Of a stretch of 64,000 nt of DNA, positions 56,443 through 64,000 are shown in pieces (position 1 is the first letter of the stretch; every line of letters starts with the position of its first letter). Location: positions 1 to 64,000 of the forward strand of contig JADJAL010000032.1 in the NCBI GenBank assembly GCA_016704305.1. The letters run 5' to 3'. The position numbers were made by a program, and so were the translations under genes. This DNA comes from Haliea sp. Its GTDB lineage: Bacteria; Pseudomonadota; Gammaproteobacteria; Pseudomonadales; Halieaceae. The notes beneath the pieces are model-generated. The model was not told the DNA's origin. It did not search any database and was given only the letters and a program-made list of their open reading frames with translations.

Positions 56443-57410
56443 CTAGCAGTCGCCACCGCGTGGCTCGCCGTGCATTGTCACTATCGCGTTCGGATTGGGG
56501 CTCACGTCCAGTTTAAACAAATCCGGACGGGCATAATGGCCCGCCACATCAAGGCTTCTTCTGGCGCCGATCACCGCTGACAAATCAATATCAGCATAAA
56601 AATACCCTGTTCATGTCGCCAGGGGCCGGCCACTATCTCGCCGCCCGGGGCTATCACCACCGAATCACCGGGATTGACCCATTCCTGCGGGTCGGGATAA
56701 GAGGAATTTGCGGCGGTTGCACAAAGAATGTCCGCACCCAAATCTGCCGCCTGAAAGGCGTTATTTGCACTGATCACCCAACAGCCACTTTCTTTGGCAA
56801 TAAAAGGCATGGCGTTGATCCACATGTCCCCGCTGTCGTAGGTGGGCGCAATATAGACTTGCAAACCTTGCGCGTACAATGTGTAGCGCGCCAGCGGCAT
56901 GTAATTCTCCCAACAAATCAACGCGCCGATATTCCCCGAGCTTGTCGGGATCACTTTCAAGCCTGAACCGTCACCCTGTCCCCAAATCATCCGTTCCGCG
57001 TTGGTGGGCACCAGTTTTCGATGATTGTTTTGTAAAACACCGTGTTGGTCGATGCAAAGGACACTGTTAAACAAGGTCGTTTGGCTACCGTTTGTGTCCC
57101 GTTCCTGCAGGCCACACACAACGCTGATCGCGTGGGTTTTGGCAGCGTTGTATAAATCAGCCAGATCGTCGCCGGCCACGCTGCTGGCCTGCACGACCAG
57201 CTTTTTATGTAGTGATGCGCACGCAGCCTCATCAACGCCAGGCCGCAGTCGCCAAATCCAGGCGGGATAACCGGTAATAAATGCTTCCGGAAATACGATC
57301 AGTGAAGCGCCATTCCCGGCGGCCTGCTCAATCGCAGCGACGGCTACAGTTAAACAGGCATCCCGATCCAGAAACACTGGTGCTAATTGGGCGATTGCGA
57401 TCTTTGGCAT
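56443..57410 (-). CDS. Nitrilase, homopolymer frameshift near the C-terminus
   Basis: About 322 residues when joined. The catalytic triad is visible: Glu in LIVFPEAFITGYPAW, Lys in NNHRKLVPTNAER and Cys in GALICWENYMPLARY. One missing T in the T5 run near 56,590 ends the frame at GIFMLILICQR. With that T restored it reads GIFYADIDLSAVIGARRSLD, then VAGHYARPDLFKLDVSPN and a natural stop at 56,443. Nitrilases convert nitriles to acids and ammonia; the CWENYMP motif suits a true aliphatic/aryl nitrilase. Confidence 0.85.
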
Positions 57411-57428
57411 GCTGCAGACCTGTATCAG

Positions 57429-57560
57429 TTAGTTCAATAACTTATCGGCTTCTAAATTTTCTACGACCAGATTAGCAAAGGCTTGTACTTTGGTTAAAGG
57501 GTTCCCGTCCTCGCTATGCAGGACATGAATACGCAACACCGGGGCTTCATATTCACTTAA
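57429..57560 (-). pseudogene. C-terminal remnant of a LysR-family regulator
   Basis: The segment LSEYEAPVLRIHVLHSEDGN, followed by PLTKVQAFANLVVENLEADK and a stop at 57,429, matches the end of LysR effector domains (usual form EYE.P..PIHV.YP....S.KVRAF). No effector core or HTH precedes it in any frame. It is 18 bases upstream of the nitrilase, where an upstream LysR regulator gene would be expected. Confidence 0.5.
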
Positions 57561-57746
57561 GGATGCTCTGATTGATTCCCATGATCGTTGATAATGGGCA
57601 CCGATAACAATATCGGTAATTCGCCATGCGCCAGGATTAAAATGCATTAGACACATGGGCGAGTGTAAAGGTAAGGTCTGCGGCTTATCCCGCCAAAGCG
57701 ATTCCTATCCGGAAGACCTGGCATTTAACGAAGTCAGGAGATGCTA

Positions 57747-59303
57747 ATGAAGACGATTCCAAAATTACTTGGTGGCCTGTCCCGCGCGGTGACTCTGCTG
57801 CTTGTGCTACCGATGCTGGCCCAGCACGCTGGGGCCGCTTCGCAGCCAAACATCCTCGTGATCTGGGGCGACGACATCGGCCAGTTCAATATCAGTGCCT
57901 ACAACATGGGCATGATGGGCTACAAGACGCCCAACATCGATCGCATTGCCAAGGAGGGCGCTGTGTTTACCGACTGGTACGGGCAGCAGTCCTGCACCGC
58001 CGGTCGCGCGGCTTTCATCACGGGGCAGTCGCCGATCCGCACCGGCCTGACCAAGGTCGGCCTGCCGGGTGCGCCCGAGGGCATGAAGAAGGAGGACCCG
58101 ACGATCGCGACGCTGCTGCGCGCGCAGGGCTACACGACGGGCCAGTTCGGCAAGAACCACCTCGGCGACCGCGACGATATGCTGCCGACGAACCACGGCT
58201 TCGACGAGTTCTTCGGCAACCTGTACCACCTGAACGCGGAGGAAGAACCGGAGTACGCCGACTACCCGACGAACCCCGAATTCAGGAAGAAGTTTGGACC
58301 TCGCGGGGTGATCCACAGCTTTGCGGACGGCAAAATCACCGATACCGGCCCGCTGACGCGCAAGCGCATGGAAACGATCGACGAGGAGGTGACGGCCAAG
58401 GCACTCGACTTCATGGAGCGGGCGAAGAAGGCCGACAAGCCCTTTTTCATGTGGTGGAACTCGACCCGCATGCACATCTTCACGCACCTCAAAGCCGAGT
58501 CTGACGGCAAGACCGGACAGGGCATCTACGCCGACGGCATGGTCGAGCACGACGGCCACGTCGGCCAGCTCTTGGCCAAGCTCGAGGAACTCGGCCTGGA
58601 CGAGAACACCATCATCATGTACTCCACCGACAATGGCGCCGAGACGTTTACCTGGCCCGACGGCGGGACGACGATGTTCCGCGGCGAGAAGAACACCAAC
58701 TGGGAGGGCGGCTATCGCGTGCCGACCGCGATCAAGTGGCCCGGCGTCATCAAACCCGGCACGGTGATCAATGAAATCGGCGCACACGAGGACATGCTGC
58801 TTACGCTCGTCAATGCGGCCGGCGGCAAGAATGTGCAAGAAGATCTCAAGAAGGGCACGACGATCGGCGGGCGCTCGTACAAAGTGCACCTGGATGGCTA
58901 CGACCTCGGCCCGGCGCTGCGCGGGCAGACCAAGGAGTGGCCGCGCAAGGGAATTCATCTACTGGACGGTGGCGGCAGCGTGGCCGCGCTGCGCTACGGC
59001 GACCTGAAGGTCACGTTCCTGGAACAGGAAGGCCATGGTTTGCGCGTCTGGCAGGACCCGTTCAAGGTTCTGCGCGCGCCGTTGCTGACCAGCCTGCGCA
59101 TGGATCCTTTCGAACGTGCCGAGCCTGAGCACGCCATGGGTTACCAGCGTTGGTACGTCGAGCACATGTGGGCCTTCGCCCCGGCAGGCGCCTATGTCGG
59201 CAGCTGGCTGCAGAGCTTCAAGGAGTTCCCCCCACGCCAGAAGCCGGGCAGCTTCAACCTCGAACGGGTGATGGAAGCGGTAACGCGTCCACAAAAGAAC
59301 TAG
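57747..59303 (+). CDS. Arylsulfatase-type sulfatase
   Basis: 518 residues; the ATG at 57,747 has GGAG at seven bases, better than that at 57,741. Signal peptide ends MLAQHAGAAS. The active-site motif is QQSCTAGRAAFITGQ, a C-x-A-x-R variant of the sulfatase CxPxR, whose Cys becomes formylglycine. ILVIWGDDIGQFN and MYSTDNGAETFTWPDGGT carry the metal-binding Asp residues, and TGQFGKNHLGD the Lys/His. It is exported and should hydrolyse a sulfate ester. Confidence 0.9.
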   Translation: MKTIPKLLGGLSRAVTLLLVLPMLAQHAGAASQPNILVIWGDDIGQFNISAYNMGMMGYKTPNIDRIAKEGAVFTDWYGQQSCTAGRAAFITGQSPIRTGLTKVGLPGAPEGMKKEDPTIATLLRAQGYTTGQFGKNHLGDRDDMLPTNHGFDEFFGNLYHLNAEEEPEYADYPTNPEFRKKFGPRGVIHSFADGKITDTGPLTRKRMETIDEEVTAKALDFMERAKKADKPFFMWWNSTRMHIFTHLKAESDGKTGQGIYADGMVEHDGHVGQLLAKLEELGLDENTIIMYSTDNGAETFTWPDGGTTMFRGEKNTNWEGGYRVPTAIKWPGVIKPGTVINEIGAHEDMLLTLVNAAGGKNVQEDLKKGTTIGGRSYKVHLDGYDLGPALRGQTKEWPRKGIHLLDGGGSVAALRYGDLKVTFLEQEGHGLRVWQDPFKVLRAPLLTSLRMDPFERAEPEHAMGYQRWYVEHMWAFAPAGAYVGSWLQSFKEFPPRQKPGSFNLERVMEAVTRPQKN

Positions 59304-59472
59304 CGCGGCACGATGCGATGGAATAGACGGAGCGGCCCAATCGGGCTGCTCCATTTTTTGAAGGTTCGCGTGTGGTGGGCAGCAGTAGCAAAGCCTGCCC
59401 GACTGGAGTGTGGCCTGTTACTCCCGCGCGCTCCTTTCCCTACTTTCCGACTAACTTCGCGGTGATGTTGTC

Positions 59473-60933
59473 ATGCCGGACCTGATCAGAAACGCCATTA
59501 TCGACGACGCGGTTGCCCAGGAGCTGCAACTGAACCTGTGCTTTCTGGACGGCCCCGGCAAAGCCCGTCACGTACCCTTCAGTTTTACCCCCTGCCCGCT
59601 GCCTGCAGCCGTGCTGGCACAATTGGAGTTTGTCGCGCCGCTGCTGGGCATCCTGACCCAGGCATTGGCGGAGGACGACACCTTGCTACAGGATGAGCAC
59701 GCGGCGCTTGCGCCCGGCGATCCGTTTTTTGCGGAAATGCTGTCCACGCATCGCGCCCTGCACAGCCAACCAGGTACGTTACTGCGCGTGCCCCTGCTGT
59801 TGCAGCGCAGTGACTTCATGGTGGACGCCGGTATCGGCCCACGCCTTGTCGAATGCAACAGTATCGCCGCCGGGATGGCCCCGTTCGGTGATCGCATGGG
59901 ATCACTGCATCAGTATCTACACGAGCGCTGGCCCGAGGAGTTTGCCCGCTGGCATACCGCAGCGCCCGGCACCCTGCATCCCAATCCGGCGATCGCCAAC
60001 ATGGGCCGCGCCATCGCCAACGCGGCTCACAGTATCGCGCAGGACCTGGGTAGCGACGGGCAGCCCAGCTTCCTGATGGTGATACAGGAGAACGAGGACA
60101 ATGTGTTCGACCAGCGCCTGCTGGAGAACGAGCTGCGGAGCCTGGGACTGCAGACCCACCGCCGCACGTTTCGCCAGCTGCAACAGCAGCTGTCCAGCGG
60201 GCCGAACCAGAGTCTGCAACTGGAGGGGCGCGGCACGGTGCATGTGGTTTATCTGCGGGCCGGCTATCAATTCCGCGATTACATCGCCACCGACCTCGAC
60301 ACGCGGCGCTGCTGTGACGCGCTGCTGGCAACGCGGATGTTCATCGAGCGCCACCGGGTGGCGCTGAACGCGACCGTCGCACAGCAGCTGGCCACCAGCA
60401 AACGCATGCAAATGCGGTTGTCGGGCGATGACGGCAGCCTGTTGCAACGCCTGGGCTTTGCCGCCAACGAACGCGCTGCGCTGCTAGCGGTGTTCGCGCC
60501 GATGCACAGCGTCAACGGCGAGACAGCGACGCGCCTGCGCGATGAGGGAAACCTCAACGCATGGGTACTGAAGAACCAGGGCGAAGGCGGCGGGCACTGC
60601 CTGTTCGACCAGGACATCCTGCACCGCCTTGATACGCTGGGCGAAGGGGATTTCGGTGCGTGGACACTGATGCAGAGACTATTTCCAGAGGGCCGCGACA
60701 CGGACACCCTGCTGGTACGCGACGGCCGCGCCCGCACCGCGCAACGACTGGTCAGCGAGATCGGCCTGTTCAGCGCGCATCTGGGAGGCACCGCCCTTGA
60801 CACGGATGCTCATCGCGATGGTCATCGCCCCGGCCACATCGGCCACCTGGTGCGATCAAAACCACCGACGGTCAGCGAAGGCGGCATACACAGTGGTTTT
60901 GGCGTGCTGGACTCGCTGTTCATTGAACAGTGA
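59473..60933 (+). CDS. Eukaryotic-type glutathione synthetase
   Basis: 486 residues. LVECNSIAAGMAPFGDR, MVIQENEDNVFDQRLLENEL, WVLKNQGEGGGHCLFDQDI (glycine-rich loop) and the C-terminal VRSKPPTVSEGGIHSGFGVL followed by DS match the eukaryotic GSS fold, not the bacterial GshB. It joins gamma-glutamylcysteine and glycine with ATP. No gamma-glutamylcysteine ligase is in the window, but two GST-family genes are. Bacterial members of this family are uncommon. Confidence 0.85.
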   Translation: MPDLIRNAIIDDAVAQELQLNLCFLDGPGKARHVPFSFTPCPLPAAVLAQLEFVAPLLGILTQALAEDDTLLQDEHAALAPGDPFFAEMLSTHRALHSQPGTLLRVPLLLQRSDFMVDAGIGPRLVECNSIAAGMAPFGDRMGSLHQYLHERWPEEFARWHTAAPGTLHPNPAIANMGRAIANAAHSIAQDLGSDGQPSFLMVIQENEDNVFDQRLLENELRSLGLQTHRRTFRQLQQQLSSGPNQSLQLEGRGTVHVVYLRAGYQFRDYIATDLDTRRCCDALLATRMFIERHRVALNATVAQQLATSKRMQMRLSGDDGSLLQRLGFAANERAALLAVFAPMHSVNGETATRLRDEGNLNAWVLKNQGEGGGHCLFDQDILHRLDTLGEGDFGAWTLMQRLFPEGRDTDTLLVRDGRARTAQRLVSEIGLFSAHLGGTALDTDAHRDGHRPGHIGHLVRSKPPTVSEGGIHSGFGVLDSLFIEQ

Positions 60934-61077
60934 CACCGGGCTTGTTCGCAGCCGTGCCTCTCCCTGCTCTTTTGGCGCTGGGGTGTTGCCCACCACCCTA
61001 AAGGCTTTCTCCGTTGCTTCAGCGGATTGTAGAAGCGCGCTTTCTCCAAATTGAATAACTCATGTTCGTACGCTGCA

Positions 61078-61728
61078 CTATTCACAGACTCGGTTAGACA
61101 TCGGATCGCAAGTACGCGGCAGGCTCAGTCTCGCCCACATCGTCACCAGGTCGGGGAGGGAGCGGGCCTTCATCTTTCGCATCGCATGACCTCGATGTGT
61201 CTTTACGGTGATCTCGCTGATGTCGAGCTCGCCTGCAACCTGCTTGTTCAACAGGCCAGAGACCACGAGGGCCATGACTTGCCGCTCGCGACAGCTGAGT
61301 GAGGCGTAACGATCGCGGAGAGTACGCATTTGTGCCTCGTGTTCAAGCGCCGCGTGGCTGCGTTCGATGGCGTCCTCGATCACGGTCAACATGACGTCTC
61401 CGTGCAGCGGTTTCATCAGGAACTCCACGGCGCCCGCCTTCATTGCCTGAACCGTCATCGGTACGTCGCCGTAGCCCGAGATGAAGACAATAGGCAGGTC
61501 AAGCCTGTCGGCAGCAACACGCCTCTGCAGTTCGAGACCGCTGATATCCGGAAGCGTGACATCAAGCACCAGGCAGCTCGGCGCAAGGACCCGTGGGCAA
61601 GCCAGGAACTCCTCTGCGGAAGCGAACGTCTCCGGTTGCCAGCCCGCGCATTCAATCAGCAGTGCCAGCGATTCGCGTACCGCTGCGTCGTCGTCGACAA
61701 CGAACACAATTGGTGTGGCGTACGACAT
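61078..61728 (-). CDS. FixJ/NarL-type response regulator
   Basis: 216 residues, GAGG upstream. Receiver: VFVVDDDAAVRESLALLIEC, phosphoacceptor Asp in LVLDVTLPDISGLELQ, conserved Thr/Ser and Lys in FISGYGDVP and EFLMKPLHG. C-terminal LuxR HTH: LSCRERQVMALVVSGLLNKQ and ISEITVKTHRGHAM. Probably phosphorylated by the MASE4 kinase nearby. Divergent from it. Confidence 0.88.
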   Translation of the reverse strand: MSYATPIVFVVDDDAAVRESLALLIECAGWQPETFASAEEFLACPRVLAPSCLVLDVTLPDISGLELQRRVAADRLDLPIVFISGYGDVPMTVQAMKAGAVEFLMKPLHGDVMLTVIEDAIERSHAALEHEAQMRTLRDRYASLSCRERQVMALVVSGLLNKQVAGELDISEITVKTHRGHAMRKMKARSLPDLVTMWARLSLPRTCDPMSNRVCE

Positions 61729-62128
61729 GGGGATTGGCCTCGATTCATGGTCGGGCGTTCGTTGTACTCAGCGGCATTCACTTTCCATGCCCGGATTGGC
61801 AGGAAGGCCACCTGCAACCTGGCTTCCACGTATCCGTCGAACACTGCGAACCCTTAAACTGTACTCCTCGAATCTGGAGCCTAGTCTGTCGAAGACGGGG
61901 CGCCATCACATGTTCCTATTAGATACGGCGGCGCCTTAATCGGGCAAACTCAGGCTAACCACAGACTCACCGGCTACCCTTGCAGGTATGTGGCGAACAA
62001 GGTAGTAACCGGACATCCAATCGGACCTTGGGGCTACGCGATGTAGCCTGGGATGGGCTCTCGGACAGTTCGCTGCGCACTGAGGAACTCACTACAACGT
62101 GCCATTGACTCATATATAAAGGAGGTCC
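61729..62128. other. 400-nt divergent intergenic region between two response-regulator genes
   Basis: I see no credible ORF or RNA gene here. It must hold the promoters of both regulators. An AAAGGAGG ribosome site lies at its right end before the GTG start. Confidence 0.4.
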
Positions 62129-62533
62129 GTGACTGACATCTATACAAGCCTGACCGTTGCAGTGGTCGATGACGATCAGCGGGTTCTTGAGTCGCTGGGC
62201 AACCTGCTCGAGTCTGCTGATTACACGGCAAGCCTTTTCGCCTCCGCTGCGGTGTTTCTCGAAAGCGGTTGCCTCATGCATATCGGCTGCCTTATCTCGG
62301 ACATCGACATGCCCGCCATGGACGGTTTCGAACTTTTACGAGCGGTTCGGGCACGACGGGCGGAGTTGCCAGTTATCCTTATCACTGCCCATCCCGACTT
62401 GCTGGATCGGTTGCCGTCCATCGGCTTGGGTCTGTGCCGGATGTTCAACAAGCCATTCGACGCGCAGGAGCTGCTTGCGGCCGTAAGTGATGCTCTGCCG
62501 GCTCCCGGTCCGCGCAAGCCGCAGTGCCTTTGA
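62129..62533 (+). CDS. Single-domain response regulator
   Basis: 134 residues with a GTG start preceded by AAAGGAGG. Receiver motifs: VAVVDDDQRVLESLGNLLES, phosphoacceptor Asp in LISDIDMPAMDGFELL, ILITAHPD and FNKPFDAQEL. There is no output domain, so it may work by phosphotransfer or protein contact. It lies 149 nt before the MASE4 kinase gene. Confidence 0.85.
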   Translation: MTDIYTSLTVAVVDDDQRVLESLGNLLESADYTASLFASAAVFLESGCLMHIGCLISDIDMPAMDGFELLRAVRARRAELPVILITAHPDLLDRLPSIGLGLCRMFNKPFDAQELLAAVSDALPAPGPRKPQCL

Positions 62534-62681
62534 TAGGGCGGTCCCCGGGTGTATGCTCCCCAGGAATCTCAGCGTGCTTTGCGCCTGTAGACGCCCGAGC
62601 GGACAATCGCCCATTTAGTACGGAACGCAATATCTGTGTCGTCGCCACGGGACTGACCCGCTATTGCGAAGGTGCTTACCG

Positions 62682-64000
62682 ATGAGAAAGACAGCCATCG
62701 TCGTTCCGCCGGAACAGCAGTTCGTCCTGTCCAACTTCCCGCCAAGTCGCGCGCAGAAACGACTTGCTCTCGGTATCGTGCTCGGACTGATTGCTGCCCT
62801 TTACCTCGTCATTGGGCCGTTCGGCGGCCTCCGGTTGGGCGCAGTCCATTCTTTCGTCGCGGTGTATACGACTGCGATGTTCGTGACCGATCTCATTACT
62901 GCAATACTGCTGTTCACCCAGTTCTCCATTCTTCGCTCGCGCGCGATCCTCGTCATAGCGAGTGGATATCTTTTTACTGCTCTGCTTATCGTCCCCTATG
63001 TCCTCGCATTTCCAGGCGTGTTGGCGCCGAATGGCCTGATCGGAGACTTGCAGACGACCGCGCGGCTGTACCTGATGTGGCACATCGGGTTCCCATTGTT
63101 TGTCCTTGCCTATGCGTTGTCCAAGGACGAGGAGACGAGCAATCGATTCTCGCAGCGAGAAGTGCGCTCTGCGATTCTTCGCAGCGTCCTGATGACAATG
63201 CAGCCGGCGCAGCGGCAGCCATATTCATAGGCGTAAAGGGCGTGCCAATATTGCCGCGCATCATGCCAGATGAGTCTCAATTTGTCCCGGAGTGGCCCTA
63301 CGTGGTTGGCGCGCCGATTGCGCTGCTGTGCCTTATCGCCCTCCTCGTGCTGTGGTTTCGTCGACGATCGATTCTCGATCTTTTCCTGATGGTCGTACTC
63401 TGTGCGTACTTGATAGAGATACCTCCACATTACTATCCGTCTCCTGCGCGCTTCAGCACCGGATGGTACGCGGTGCGGGTGACCAGCTTGATCTCCAGCA
63501 GCATCGTCCTGGTCGTCCTGCTGTACGAGATAACGGCGCTGTATAGAGGTCTTCTCGACGCAGTGCTTCGTGAGGGTCGCGAGCGAGACGCGCGCTTGAT
63601 GACCGGGGATGCGGTCGCGGCGACAGTCGCCCACGAGATGAGGCAGCCGTTGACTGCGATGGTGACGACCGCAGATGCCGGCTTTCGATTTCTTGACCGC
63701 TCCGTGCCGAATCTCGACCGGGCCAAGGAGGCGTTCAGGCGCATCGCTGCCGATGGCCATCGCGCTGGCGCGGTGGTTGAGAGCATTCGCATGAACCTCA
63801 GGATCGACGCCCGAAACTGGACTTCCCTCGACGTCGATGAGCTTATACGGGGAGCACTTGACCTTGAGCGTCGCGATCTCAAGAAGCACCAAATACTCGT
63901 CCACATCGAACCGCATGGACAGCTGCCGGAAGTACGGGCAAATCAGGTGCAGCTGCAGCAGGTAATTCTCAATCTGATCATGAACGCAGTTGACGCAATG
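62682..64000 (+). CDS. MASE4 sensor histidine kinase, one frameshift, cut by window edge
   Basis: The N-terminal about 270 residues form a MASE4 membrane sensor (GYLFTALLIVPYVLAFPGVL, LMWHIGFPLFVLAYALSKDE). The frame changes near 63,215; the continuation has more TM segments (WPYVVGAPIALLCLIALLVL), then HisKA with VAHEMRQPLTAMVTTADAG and the N-box QVILNLIMNAVDAM at the edge. The ATPase domain continues outside the window. It should control the FixJ-type and single-domain regulators beside it. Confidence 0.8.

Noticed and set aside
50359..57560. The LysR N-terminal and C-terminal remnants as two halves of one split gene
   Set aside because: They are 7 kb apart with unrelated intact operons between, and nothing shows their sequences belong to the same LysR subgroup.
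1..64000. CRISPR array, tRNA, rRNA or prophage
   Set aside because: I found no regularly spaced repeats, no cloverleaf-like sequence I could support, and no phage structural or integrase genes.

Overview
The window is about 64 kb of moderately high-GC DNA from a proteobacterium, most likely a gammaproteobacterium. It carries a QseBC/PmrAB-type two-component pair with a PmrA-like box, HupE, NnrS, an MmyB-like regulator, a TonB receptor and periplasmic Msr enzymes. The mix of steroid/aromatic catabolism with glycan hydrolases recalls marine Halieaceae/Cellvibrionales-like heterotrophs, but that placement is inference. I see no rRNA, tRNA, CRISPR array or transposase gene.

Layout. 1-8.3 kb (minus): a glycan-uptake-like block with a GH79-like glycosidase (cut by the window edge), a clan GH-A glycosidase, a luciferase-like oxidoreductase, a beta-propeller lipoprotein and a TonB-dependent receptor. 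It faces a QseB/QseC-type pair (8.7-10.8 kb). 10.9-12.8 kb: an aminoglycoside-phosphotransferase-like kinase, a REP-like palindrome and a RHH/ParE toxin-antitoxin pair. 12.8-18.3 kb (minus): an operon of acyl-CoA ligase, ketosteroid-dehydrogenase-like flavoprotein and tandem-fused acyl-CoA dehydrogenase. 18.4-24.2 kb: a GH43-like protein, a sulfotransferase, an aldo/keto reductase, KatG and a histone-H1-like protein. 24.4-30 kb: NnrS, SirB2, a CxxCH protein, an LCAT-like lipoprotein lipase, MsrB and MsrA. A low-complexity GC tract at 29,992-30,049 looks like an assembly scar. 30-37 kb: a Rieske protein with inverted domain order plus AraC regulator, a TTC38-like TPR protein, a DUF4143 ATPase, a TetR regulator and a pectinacetylesterase-like lipoprotein. 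37.4-41.4 kb: a meta-cleavage operon (extradiol dioxygenase, FAH-family hydrolase, MhpA-like hydroxylase) behind a promoter with a TetR-type operator. 41.4-50.7 kb: a baeRF3-like protein with a membrane partner, two HupE/UreJ proteins, a TerB-like protein, an XRE regulator, a GST, a PNPOx/FNR/ferredoxin fusion, a DUF1348 protein, a second GST and a truncated LysR.

50.8-55.3 kb holds a YHS-domain protein followed by a complete bufferin-type cluster (BufA1 precursor, DUF692/MNIO enzyme, DUF2063 partner, DoxX) and a second LCAT-like lipoprotein. This is the most coherent natural-product/metal-handling system here. 55.4-64 kb: a LysR regulator, a nitrilase, a LysR remnant, a sulfatase, a eukaryotic-type glutathione synthetase, two response regulators and a MASE4 histidine kinase cut by the right edge.

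A dominant technical feature is frameshifts. Nearly every gene from 1 to 19.3 kb is interrupted, against few between 20 and 49 kb. Several lie in homopolymers, and the conserved protein continues in another frame, so many are probably sequencing or assembly indels rather than decay. For such genes the coordinates span the whole reconstructed gene.
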